In this document: piece by piece, positions 36,701 to 49,218 of the stretch
Position numbering within the stretch: position 1 is the first letter of the stretch
Layout of the letters: each line of letters begins with the position of its first letter
Source: Sphagnum magellanicum
Lineage: Eukaryota; Streptophyta; Sphagnopsida; Sphagnales; Sphagnaceae
Direction: 5' to 3'
Length of the DNA: 64,000 bases
Assembly: GCA_021904315.1 (NCBI GenBank)
Contig: CM038907.1
Span: forward strand, 26,109,223 to 26,173,222
Notes under the pieces: generated by a model
What the model was told of the DNA's origin: nothing
Seen by the model: the letters and a program-made list of their open reading frames with translations, nothing else
Database searches by the model: none
Translations under genes and position numbers: made by a program

Positions 36701-39700
36701 CCTGGACAATCTAGCTAAACCTATTTATTAATTTAGGACTAGGTAACTTAGAAGCCTAAGCTAAAAGCTTAGGTAGATATGTAGGTAAGTTTAGACTAGC
36801 TTAATAGGTACACATAGGTAAGTAGGATCATATTTAATTTGTTGGTCACAAGCCTTTTTTATTAGTTCATTCCAAGTGATATTTGTACTTTGAATATTTA
36901 TAAGGCATGTATTATGTGTAAATTATTATTTCATCTAGTCATATAGTTGAATATTTGAAGTAGTTGACAAAAGTGAAAATAGATTATTTTATTTCACTAT
37001 TCTTCTTGTTGATTCAGATTCAATCCTCCTTTATGTTGATTGAAATAGTCTCAAATAATTATGTTTCTTATTTTGTGCTTGTTATTATTATCTTATAATC
37101 TTATTCAATCTAATTTAGTATTGAAAATAGAAAGAAAATCTAAAATTTTTAAAAAATTCAAAAATAACTTCAATGAAACTCAAAGTATTTTTATTTTGGA
37201 AAAAAAACTATTTTATTCGAAAAAAATTCTTCTTCACATTAAAAGAATTAAGTCATTATCTTCATCATCATTCTATATATCCTTTGGTTTGTTTTCCTAT
37301 GTATATTTTCTAAGCATAAATAATTAAAAATTCAAATGTCTAACAAGTAAAATTATAACCAATATTTAACCAATAAATAAATGAAAAGTCTTCATCTATA
37401 AACTAAATGTAACATAATGTATTAAAAAATAAACTACAAGGAAAATTTGAATTAACAAAAGAATATGAAATAAATTTCATGACAAGGAAACATTATAACA
37501 TTATTTCACATCCTTTGTCACATACAAAGGTAACCTACCTATTTACTAAATTTCCTACTACCTATTACCCAACCTACTTAACTTAACCTAAGCTTAAGTA
37601 AAATAATATATATAGGTAGGTATATATATGCAACCTAGCTTGCCTACCCTACCTTATAGCCTTATTAGCGACCTATTTAATGTTGGTCATGTAAATAGGC
37701 CCTATATTTAGTTATTACCTACCTAACTACCTAAAGTTGAGGGTGAAAGCACAATCAAATACACATTTCATGATCTTTATCAAGAAAAATGTAAAGTAAC
37801 CATAAATTAAGTGTTAACATATCAAATTTAGGTATATTATTTATTTCAATGATCAATATGAACATGTTTTTTGAATTTATGTCAATGATATTGAAGATTC
37901 ACATGTTATATATATAATATGCAAATAGATTTTTATTATTTTGCAGGTTGTTTAAACAAACAAAATAAACAAATAAGTAAATGAAATGTTGATTTTTTTG
38001 GTTTTTGGTTAATGGGTGTAGTCATACTAACATGTACCAAAAGTAATCATAACCACTCTTTAAAAGTTGTTTAAAAATAGTTTTGGCACTAAAAGCATAA
38101 TTTGGAAATAAATTTTAATCACATATTTTGGGATTTAAAAAATATATGCCTTAACATACTAGTATTAAGAAAACTTTAAAGATTTTTAATGTTTTTTTGA
38201 AAGATGTATTAAAAAGATTCTAAAACTATTTTAAGAATAAAACAGTGGTCTAATGGGGAAGGTGTGGTTCTTAATAGCATGGTTGGACCCTAATGCCACT
38301 TAAATTTTATTTATGCACTTTCAACTTCCAAAATAAAAAAATATATATATCAAACCTTTTAATGTAAATTTTTTTTTGAACACAATTGCATTAGTCAATT
38401 TCAAAAATACTTTTCACTTTTTTTTAGCTCATTAAAGTTTTTCAAACTTTGTATACAACATACTATAAACTCAATATTTAACATCATGATGGCTTGACAA
38501 TGATTGAAAATGCTTTGACTTTACATTTTTTCATTTGTGTGAAAATATGATTACAATTTCTTGGAATAATTTTAGTTTATATTTGATTGTGTTTTCACCC
38601 TTAAATAAATACATAGGTATGTAGGTAGGCTAAATAGGTATGCGAGCAAATAAGTAGGTAACCTAGCTAAGTGGGTAGGTAAACATAGGTAGGTAGTTTA
38701 GGTTAAATAAATAGGTATATTAAGTAGGTGTGTAGGTGGGCAAGTAGGTATGTAAGCAATTCAATCTAAACAAGCAAGTAGCCTAGGCTAGGTAGGTAGG
38801 TAAGTAGGTAGCTGGGGTAGGTAGGTAGTCATGTAAGTAGGAAAAATCTTGTATTATGCAACCATTCAATTTGTGATTAATTGTCATTTGCAATTATGTT
38901 TTGTGAGTTTTACAACTAGTTACCATTCTTTTCAACATTTTTTTTGTCCTTCATTTCAATCTTGTAAACTATATAAGGACATGCACTTGAAAAATTGGAA
39001 ACACACAAACAACATAAAAAAGAACATGCAATTCATGATAAGCTAATGAAAAGACTTGACTCTAAAGGCTAAACAAAAAATTAAATTAGAAAATCTACTT
39101 ACCTACCTTTCCCTACATTCCAATGTAATTACCTACTTGCCTAAAAATTTACCTATCTACTTACCCACCTATCCATTCACCTACATACCTACCTACATAA
39201 ATTGAATTTTTAATTTAAAAAAAAATGTTATGTGGCATATTTCCATTATGCTTAGTGGCAAATTTTGATCACACTGAGTGGCAATATGTGAGTGGGTTAT
39301 ATTTTAGTTGCAAAAATGGGGATTAATTGTAAATTACATACAAATGGTTAACGAATGAAACCATATATGTTGATCATATACATCATCCATGTGAAATGGG
39401 TTGACATCATAGTGATTCATCATTTGCTAGATGTTGAATGTGATTTCATGTATGTAATTAATAAAATTTTAATCATATGTGTTGATTACAACTTATTTAT
39501 CATCACAAATTATAGTTGCAAACTAATGTTTTTCTTATAATGTAAGTAGGTATGTTAAGTAAATATGTAGTTAGGTAGGTAAGTAGATTAGGTAGGTGGG
39601 TAAATTAACATAAATGGTTAGGTATGTAGTTTAAATTAAGTAGGTAGGAAGGTTAGGTAAATTGGTAGGTTAAGTAAGTACATAGGTGGGTAAGTAAACA

Positions 39701-39800
39701 TATGTAGGTAGCTAAATAGCCTATATGGCCTATATTAAGTAGATTAAGTGGCCTTGCTTAAGCTAACTAGCCTATTTAACCTAGGGTAGGTCACATGGTG
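36701..39800. repeat. Degenerate GTAG/CTAC tetranucleotide tracts on alternating strands
   Basis: Tracts of TAGGTAGGTAAGTAGG type lie at about 36740-36830, 38610-38840 and 39541-39720. The reverse type CCTACCTAACC lies at about 37530-37740 and 39095-39200. Between them is AT-rich DNA with no gene. The strand switches suggest repeated inversion or an origin from inverted blocks. Confidence 0.65.
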
Positions 39801-42800
39801 CCATTTCTCACTTGTGGTTTGTTTTATGGCATTATTCAAATTAAATCATTGATTTATTCATTTAAAATAATAATATAAAATTAATAAATTACATGTATAA
39901 ATATAATAAAATAATTTTACACAAATAACTAAATATTTAACATTGATTAATATGTTGTAAATAAGAAAATAATAATATATTTATAACTTGCAAAAGTTTT
40001 ACCATTAATTAACATTAAATTAAATTAATATTTAATCAATATAAAATAAAATAACTGATATAATAACTTGAATTATAATTTTATTATAATTTATACTTTT
40101 TAATATTGATATTTTTTTAAATTATGAAAGTTTGTTTCAAAATATGTAAATTATGTATTTGAATGTTTTCATTTATTAAGGAATATTGAAATGTTACTAT
40201 GCAACAACATTCACAAAGAGGATATGTTTAAATGAATTTACATTTTTTAAGAAATAAAAATAAATGTATACATTTGTGAAAAAAATTTAAATATGAAGTT
40301 TCAAATTTTTCATTTGGACAAAATATCAATAAAACATTGAATTTTTAAATTGACATTTGTATACAACTTAAAATGGAATATGTTTCAAATAAAATTGACC
40401 TCACTTTGTATTAAAGAAACAAAATGTTTTTTTGGTAAAAAGCTTGGTCTCTAACTTTGGACAAAGTTCAAACCCCACAATTGACATATACATGGTCAAT
40501 GTTCATATGTTAATTATGTAATTTTTTTTTAATATAAAAAATAATTTGAAATTTGACATATTAAAAATTATTAATATAAATAAAAAATCAATTGCCAAAT
40601 GGCAATTTTCTATTCGTTCAACCCTATTCAATTGTTTTAAAATCATATATATCTCTATAGTCATGGTTACCTTTTAGGTTGTACTACTACAACATCCTCT
40701 ATTACATGTTGTTACATACTCTCTATGGTAATTCCATGAATTACAATGTTTCCACCAACTAATTGAACTGCGATTCCTCTAGATGGCATTAGGTAATTAG
40801 TTGCCATTATTAACATTATTGTAGTAATAATAGGTCATGTTGCATTCCATACATGTATTAAAAATGTAAAATATGACATTGCTACTATGGGTATAACATT
40901 TGCTAAGATTTATTTCTCGTATTGTTAATCAAAATTTAATAGATTAGTTTGATTTAGTTATTGTTTAATTTTTCTTTTTAATGGTTAGATATTGGTTACA
41001 TTTTATTGGTCAAAATGTTAGTTTGAATTTGAATTCTAATTAGGACATTTCCAATGTTATAACAAGTCTAAATTATATTTTTTCTAAGACATTCTAGTCA
41101 TTAAATATATATTTAAAGGATGTTTGCATTGTAATTAATTGCAAAGTTGATTACAACAATTTTTTAGTCGCAAATTGGAGTTGCAAATTGGCATTTTAAA
41201 ATTAATGATCATGATCAATACACTTTTCACTCACGATATTTGATTGCCAAAAATAGATGGGCAACAAAAGGCAACAAGATTGGGAGTCTTAACAAAGATC
41301 ATGACCTTTTGATGATGTAATAGTGAAAAAAACTTATTGCAATCATGTAAGCAATAGAGAAAGAACTAAAGAATTGGGTTACTTGTTTATCCCAAAATTT
41401 GCAAAATGAAATCATAGTTTTATAATGCAAAGGTGGAAGACCTGGCAATAGCTTCATTGGGTAAACACTTACCATCGTTGGTCACCATTACTTGGAGAGA
41501 TGGGTTAAAGAGAAAGAGAAATTGGGAGTGACTAGAATCATTTTGGAATAAGTTGCCATAGATCTAATGTCATGATATTAATAGGACAAAAGAAAAAGAC
41601 CAAGAGAACAACATTTGTTCCTATTGTTGAAAAATCAAAAATCCTCATCTCAAGAAAGGGATATGGGTAAAATCTCAAAGTAACTAATAATTGCAACAAA
41701 TCCAAAACTTGTGTCAAACATTGCAATTGTTTAGCCAAACAATTTTCCATCTAATTAACTACAACTATAAATATTAATCCATCAAAAGGTTTTCAATTGA
41801 ATGAAATGATTTAAATTTGATTTAAAACATGTAATCAAACATTGATTAAATTATATAACTTTTTTTGACACTTGAACCAAAGAAAAATTATATCTCAAAA
41901 CTTTGGTAGAATGTCCAAACATGCTAATATGTATCAAAATAATTGTAATCACTATTTAATATTTCAAATCTTAAAGTGTTACCTTAAGTTGGTGTTGAGT
42001 CTTTTGGATTTACTTGAATATTAATATTCATAATCTTTTATGGGAATATATGGATAATCTTGAAATCAATCTAATGCATAAAAATAATCCAAAAGCATTT
42101 TTAAAAGACTTTAAATTTCTGAAAATGACATTTTTTTAAAATACCAACCTTAATAGTATTTAATGAAATATTTTATTATGTCCTACGAATTTTGAATGAT
42201 TTATTTATATTTTAAAATCATAATTAAAAAAAAAAAACATGATCATGATTTTCAAGGTGATCATAACCTTCAAGCATTTCATGATTGATGTTTATAAGAA
42301 TCTCAAGGACATAAAAAATTATGTTGTTTTTAATGGATGTGGAAAACTCTTGATATATGATAATCATATGGTTAGATTCACTTTTACATGATACACAAAC
42401 ATATAATGGATTTGGTTAGCCTGTTGTTATTTTTAATGCTTCCACACAAAATTTACTAGTTCACATTTTCTTAAATTACAAGTATTCATGAAATACGACA
42501 TGAATTTATAAATGGATCATGAACATTTTTTCCATTAGTGATTTGAAGGGATTTCAATGCTGACATGTTACAACCTTTAAATATGTTGTCTCAATTCATG
42601 ATTGAAAACATCTCTACATCTTTATGCAAATAAATAACTTACTTTTAAAAAATTGAACTAGTACATCAAAGTACACTTTTTAACTTGATTGTGTTTGGAC
42701 AAATGTTTAGAGCAATCATTCCAAATCAAGGTAGGTTTCCAAGGCTTATTGGCTTGACTACCATGAACACATATTTTTTCTTTTATGAATTCAAACCTTC

Positions 42801-42875
42801 TACCTATGTATGATAAAGAAATTGATTTTTTATTTCATATAAATCCTATTATATAGCCTAATATACTTATGAGTT
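39801..42875. other. Very AT-rich non-coding stretch
   Basis: I see no supported gene. It ends at the left edge of the segmental duplication. Confidence 0.5.
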
Positions 42876-44827
42876 CATTAATTAGGTTAGAAAAAAAATT
42901 GACCTATTTTAACATAGGAGGACAAAGCCCTTGGGCATAACCATCTTGTTTTATGACTTTGCTATTTTTTATAATGTTAGGTACTAATGAGCGATGCACA
43001 ATAACCATTATCCTTGCATTTAGAGAATTATAAATGTTAAGAAAGCCTTGACTTTACATATATATACATTGAATATGTGTGCAAGTTGGACATAAAGTTT
43101 AAATTAAGACAAAATTGTATAAACTATGATAAGATGTCTCAATAAGATTCTACATGCCTTAAACTAGTGGCTTGACAAATATTCTTTAAAGGCATTAAAG
43201 TTCAAAAATACTTGTTTCAAATATAATTTTAGTTTGAATGGACTGAAAAATGTTAAGGTGCATTTTGTTTTGTTGCAACTTGTTCAAGACAAATAGATCA
43301 TGTTATTTTTTGTTAGGTGAAAAACTATTGGGCACACTAGTTTTTTAGAAATGATGATTCCATGATATTTTAACTAGCATGAAAAAATGACATGTGGGCA
43401 AATGACATGCACACTCAAAACCTCTTCTCATGTTACCATCATATACACAACATCAAGTTGTGATGATCACATTGTTTTAGTCATACAACTTCCAACCACT
43501 TATCTTCTCTAGTTAAAAAAAACCTTCATGATTGAAAATAAATTGAAATATTTTATTCTAAAATTTTATCAAATTAATATCTTCTAATGGTAATTGTGAC
43601 AATTAATAATTATGAATTGCTAATAGTAGGTAGGCTATAATGGCTAAAAATCACTACCTACATTGTTATGAGATTATTGCCACTTATTTAGCTAATATTG
43701 TAGAAGGATGAATTAATGGATGGAGTTTGGATGAATTAGTTTGATGGAGTTTAGACATTGAAATAGGATCTAGAAAGATTCAAGGGGGATGTTTTATATG
43801 GTAGCTACCTTTTATCAAGGTAACGATTGGCCACCTTAGAAGGGAATCAAAAACATGTCAAGAGAGTAAAAACTTGAGTGTGGATTGTGTTTGATATTCA
43901 AAAGTCTATTGTGTGTGAGAAGGAAACATGTTGTGCATAATATCAGATGTTGTCAAGACTATTGTAATGCTAGTTACCTTCTTTGTGTACTAGATTTTTG
44001 GGACTACAATTTCTTTAATTCAAGATGGTGTTTTGTTTATGCAATTCTAGTGCAATCTACCTCTAGTGGCACGGGTTGTATTCTTGAAGGATATCAAATT
44101 CAAAAGTACTTGAATATAAACTGAAGGATTTGAACTTACAAAAAGTTCTCTAGGCGGTTAAGAATATTACTTTTACTACAAAAATCTTCCAAAAAATCCA
44201 TTCATGAGACCGTGTAATGACTATGTGATATAAAATAACACACACGATGATTTCATGATTCTTGTTTAATGAAAACATACCACAAGAACAAGGCAAAAAA
44301 AATTGTTGATAACATAATGATTTTTCTATTGACATATCTTTTGTTGTGTCTCAAGATCAAAGCATTGGATTTTTGCATCCATTTGCATGACATGACACTA
44401 AACACCCTCCTATGAACTTTGTGGGTGTTATTGTGCACCATTTGTGAATGATTGTGACACCCACATGGTTTGAGAAATGTCCATGTTGTCAACAAGTCAA
44501 ATTAACTAAAATGTCACAGCAACCCTTGGATGCAATTAAACTATTAGTAGGTACTTAGTACTTGGCCTATCTCTCAAATTGTGTAGGTTGGGGGAGGGGG
44601 AGGTGTGGTGTGACCAACAATTGCAAGACATGTAGTCCAACAAATGTGATAATTTAAATCATGAAATGCACAATTGTGCAAGACATAGCTGATTGAATTT
44701 TGCGCTAAGATGTTTCATGTCCCCTGCATGCATGTGTTAATTTCCCAAAAAGACAAGGATAAGTAGATGATGTGCGAAGCGCGAACCTTGCATTTTCGCT
44801 TCACCTCTTTTATTCATTAGATGAAGT

Positions 44828-45755
44828 GCCTCCCAAATTCAATTTTTGTTTGCAATGAGTCAATTTGATTGGCCCATCAATAGTTATAAAGAAACTTTGG
44901 AGTCTCCCCAAAATAAAAGGTTCTGTTTTGAGTTCATCCCCTTTGGCCTAGCTGAAAGGAGGACAACATTTGCCAAAGCATATGGGATAAAAGTGAGGTG
45001 CTATGCAGAACATGTTGGGAACTTGGGGATCATATCGAGAACCCATTGGGCACTTGAACCTGGAACATACTGGGAACACATTGGGAATTAGGGAAAAATG
45101 AAAAACAATCCCCTTCCCCCCCAAAACTTAAAAGGAAAAGAGGCAAGGGACCTTGAATGCATGCTTGGGCCTTCCCATTGGTTGCATGAAATTTCTCTTC
45201 CCAAAAGAGTTCATCACCATTTTTGGCGTGGGCTAATACCCCTTGCAAAGAACACCCACTTATTCTGTTTCAAATTAATTAGTTGGGAGTGCCTCACAAA
45301 TCCAAGTTGTGTTTTTTTGCAATGAGCCAATTTGATTGGCCCATTGCAAAAAAAAGGTTGAAATATGGAGGCTCCCCAAAATAGAAAATTTTATGGAAAG
45401 ACGGAATGCCTCCCCCCTTTGGCCCACCTATATAGGTGAGAAGGGGAGGACTTTGGGCAAAACATGTGGGGATTAGAGTGAGGTGCTATTGGGAACACCC
45501 TTGGGGAACACATTGGGAACATATTGAAAACCTGATGAAAACCCATTGAGAACTTGAAGGGAACATGTTGGGAACAAAGGAAAAATGAAAAAATCCCCCC
45601 CCCCCCCCCAAAACTAAAAAGAAAAAGAATGAAAGCACTTTGAGTGCATGCTGAGTCTTCCCATTAGATGCATGAAATTTCTATTTCCAAAACCGTTCGT
45701 CACCATTTTTGGCCTGGGCTAATACCCTGATTATAAACTGGGGGTACTTATTTAT
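44828..45755 (+). repeat. Two tandem units of about 463 bp inside copy A
   Basis: Unit 1 starts at 44828 and unit 2 at 45291. Each has GCCTCMCAAA, then AATGAG(T/C)CAATTTGATTGGCCCAT (in unit 2 the core of a dyad, CAATGAGCCAAT/ATTGGCCCATTG). Next come GG-GTCTCCCCAAAATA, short repeats of GGGAACACATTG type, and CCATTTTTGGC-TGGGCTAATACCC. Copy B has the same pair, so this duplication is older than the segmental one. Confidence 0.8.
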
Positions 45756-47499
45756 GCAAAGGCGGGGTTCATTTGTGAAATTTGGAATGCACCATGGTGG
45801 TCAACTTGGGTTACATGTAGTAGTAACATATATTTGAACAACTTCTTGTAAACAATTCCAGAACATTGGTCCAATTGAACACAAATTTTGTCTTCTGTCA
45901 GATCCATATTACCAAACAATGGACGGGGAGAGAGGGGGGGGAGGGTTCTACCACTATTGGTTCACACGACAAAATAGCACCAACAAACAAACGACATTCC
46001 ATTCTTTCATTAGCTTTCTAAAAACTGGAATTGCTGGTTCTATGACCGTGGGGACCCTAATTTTCTTTTAGAAAGTAAAAAATATATGAGTAAAATATAG
46101 GGTGCAATATATTAGTTGTTGGATAAGAATTATAAATTAATTAGTTTTAAAAAATGGTACATTTTATTCAAATATTTTATTTAATTATAATATAAGATAC
46201 ATAATAATTTGAAATAATGAATTATAATTAATATAAGATGACTTTAATATGTATATATTTAAAAATCAAATAATAATAAGATGATAGAAAAGATAGGACA
46301 ATTATCCAATATCCCTCTAAAAATGATGGTTTGACATAAGTAAATCCCAAACTTTACACAGTGTCCTTTCTGGGTTCTTTGATTGAGTTTTTTTTCTTGT
46401 TTTTCGTTCATTTCTTTGCATTGTTATCACACTTATTTTTCAGTACAATTTCAACTAAAGATAGTGTTTAATCTTTTATTTTAAATTTTCCATATGTTGT
46501 CAATTTTTCAACCTCATAAAATTGGAAAAATAAAATAAAAATCCCTGTCTCAGATGCTGAAATATTATTAAAAACTAAAACCGGTGATTATTGATAAATT
46601 CAAATCACTTCACAAGATGCATTAAGATAGAATTGCCCATCATCGAACACTTTTCAATATTTTCTTAAAGTTTTAACCTATTTGAGCAATTTTTGTGTCA
46701 TTGGACACGCACAAACTAGAAGGCTACAAATGTTCTTTGAGTGTCAGAAGTAATGGAGCACTATAAAAAAACACAAGAAAGGATGAGTGATAATTTGTTT
46801 CAAAACTTTTGCAAAAATAGCTTAGACCCCTTTCTAGTTCCAGCCCCGTATTTTCTTCATTTTTGGTCCATTTTGATTGATTTAAATCCTAATGGGTGTG
46901 CCAATTAGGGCTTTACAAAAAAAATTTTGTATTCAAGAGGCAAAGATGTAATGATAAAAAAATAAAATTTAAGCTCCAAATCCTATTGGATCTTTGAATC
47001 CTACATATATTCCAAACACCACATAGACACAACAAATTAGGTGGTGGTGCAAAACAGAACAAAAACTGACATAAATGTAGCCTGACCTTTTCAGGGTCAC
47101 AATGAGGTTCTAAACATGATAGAATATGTCATGGTGCTTTTATTAACATCTAAAAAACACTAGTTCATTATCAAAGTACAAGGGCAGCTTTAGCACATGT
47201 TTGCCAATAAATTATTTAATTTTGAACAGTAGAACATTCTTGGGAAATTCCAACAGATTCTTCATTTTCCTTCACCTGAAAATTGTTCTTTAAATAAAAG
47301 TGAAGTTTTCACAAATATTTCAGCATTTCTAAAAATATATAATTTGTGCCAAAAGCTGGCAATGTGCTATGCTTTTCTCTAGTCTCTAACTCTTTTGTAC
47401 TCTGAAAATGGGTTTAGTTATTACATATGAGAAACTTGCAAAACCAGCCTCTAATGGTACTGTTACAGTGTATTCAAGACCTAACCAGTTTTGGTGTCT

Positions 47500-47920
47500 T
47501 ATTCAGTTTTCTTTTATACACTTTTTCCTAGGTGGGATAGGTGGTTACCATTGCCCTCCTTATACCCAATTAAGAAATCTCATTGCATTCCAATGGTAGC
47601 CACATGTAAGTAGGGTGACAAAGGAGCCATCAAAAATGTTATGAGTAAAGTACTCATCCACCTTATGCTAGAGGCAATTAGCAAGATTCAAAACTTCATT
47701 CATAATATCTCTTCATTCACTCCACTTGGCCTTTGCTTAACGGTTTTCAAAGTCCTGTAGACTTGTTCATCCATTTGAACCTTCTAATGTCGCTTGCAAA
47801 AACCTTGTGCCAACTTGAAACAAATTGTGCAATAAGGGTGGCTTTGTACACGACAATTTTCCTCCTAATCAAAGATATCATCCCTCAAAGTGTACCCAAA
47901 AAAATTCATGATGTCCTCTT
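47500..47920 (-). pseudogene. Ty3/gypsy gag remnant in copy A
   Basis: Minus-strand reading gives FFGYTLRDDIFD, FCKRH and MDEQVYRTLKTVKQ. After a frameshift comes VLNLANCL and HKVDEYF, and after another shift SPYLHVATIGMQ. This is the order of the plant gypsy gag (retrotrans_gag) domain: a tryptophan-poor capsid helix region, then YYER.LKLAN.LQHK, then PYL..AT.GM. Stops and two frameshifts show decay. I did not recognise protease or RT downstream on the minus strand, so the element may be non-autonomous or truncated. Confidence 0.7.
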
Positions 47921-49218
47921 CCTTGGTCTCCCCATTTGCCGTAATGGCCTTCTTGAGAACTCAAACTGCACGAGCATCTACACTGGTGTTGAGTATTGCA
48001 CATATTTCCTAAAGCATCTTTTTGGGTATGTGGCATCATTGATGGGGGTAATGAAAGTGGTGTTAGGGATATCATGGGTAACATGGATTCCAAGGGGGTA
48101 TCATCCCAAGCCATCATCCTCCAATAGCATGTGGATGTCTCCATTCCTTGAATCACTTGGGAACCTTAAATGGGGGTTGTCTAGTGAACCTCCGCCACTT
48201 CTTGGCAGCAAATTCTCACCATACTCCTTAGTTTGTTGTGTTCCAATGCACCCACCTCATAAGGAACACTGTGTTATAAAAGGTGCACCTCTTAGTACCA
48301 AATTTTAACTATGCCCCTTAATTTGTTGTGTTTTTTCAATACCTTGGGACTACCATGCCTACATTATCACTATGTGTTGCCAAACTACCAGACCTTGTAG
48401 ACCCACTTGTCTCGAAGCAGTAGCCTCCACTTCATTCTTTAGGAGTATCATTGTAGAGGCCACTAGTGGTATCAGTTTAGCACTAGCACTATCATTCCAC
48501 CATATTCATTCATGAATAATAAGATTATTATCATGACTTTTATGGGTATCTGCAAGATAGAATGTCCATAAGAAAACATAACACATGGTAGTTTTTTTTT
48601 TTGGGGGCACTCTTGTGGATTATAAAGTGTCCATACTCAAATGGTTTTTGAATATGAATGGATATTTTGTAACAATATAAAAATAATTTTGTAAATGGAT
48701 GCACTATACTAGAAAAAATATTTGTATGGAATATCATCGTGCCATTTAAGGTCCAGTCTAATTTACATTCACCCATACTCTCACAATACATTGCCCATAT
48801 ATCCATAGGAAAGGTGTATGGCATAGTTGGGTCTATTAATTTGGAAGTGATCCCTCTTGCTACTCTTTTCCATGGCTTTGGGGGTTTTGTAGGAACCTTT
48901 GCACTAACAGTTTCCACTCCCACTTTAACATGATTTTTCTATGTTAATGGGGGGTACAACCTCCATCTCCTTGCCTAAATCACTATCTTTCATTTCTTTT
49001 AGGTTGAATCCCATTACCATCCAAAATAAAAAGTTGGTAATGGCACCCTCTTGTTTGGTGCCCTACTCGTTCACACAAACCACAAAGTAGTTGAGGAACT
49101 TGTGTTTGTTGTTTTACCTTTGGCAATCGAAAATTGTTGTACTCCTCCTCCTCCCCAAAACAATGGCTTGAAATTGGGTAGGAGATATGGGATTACCTTT
49201 AAGAATCCATGTATGGGT

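Larger units (their letters stand above)
42876..49218 (+). repeat. Segmental duplication, copy A
   Basis: Colinear with 55361-61952 and highly similar along its length, with a starting offset of 12,485 bp. Both copies begin at CATTAATTAGGTTAGAAAA, and the match stops at CCATGTATGGGT. Contents are a possible LTR start near 43788 (TGTTTTATATGG after a purine-rich CAAGGGGGA), an internal 465-bp tandem duplication and a gypsy gag remnant. No intact gene is seen in the copy. The open frames shared by A and B are explained by the duplication rather than by selection. Confidence 0.92.

Noticed and set aside
31070-39800. Telomere-like repeat or ancient chromosome end
   Set aside because: The words are CCTA/TAGG and irregular. 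The plant telomere unit TTTAGGG does not occur in arrays.
44846-45091. 81-codon frame shared with 57363-57554
   Set aside because: The translations diverge through a frameshift between the copies, and the frame lies in low-complexity repeated DNA.
47733-48308. 191- and 192-codon plus-strand open frames in both duplication copies (also 60196-60774)
   Set aside because: They are antisense to the minus-strand gypsy gag remnant. Their conservation is explained by the recent segmental duplication, and they show no protein motif.
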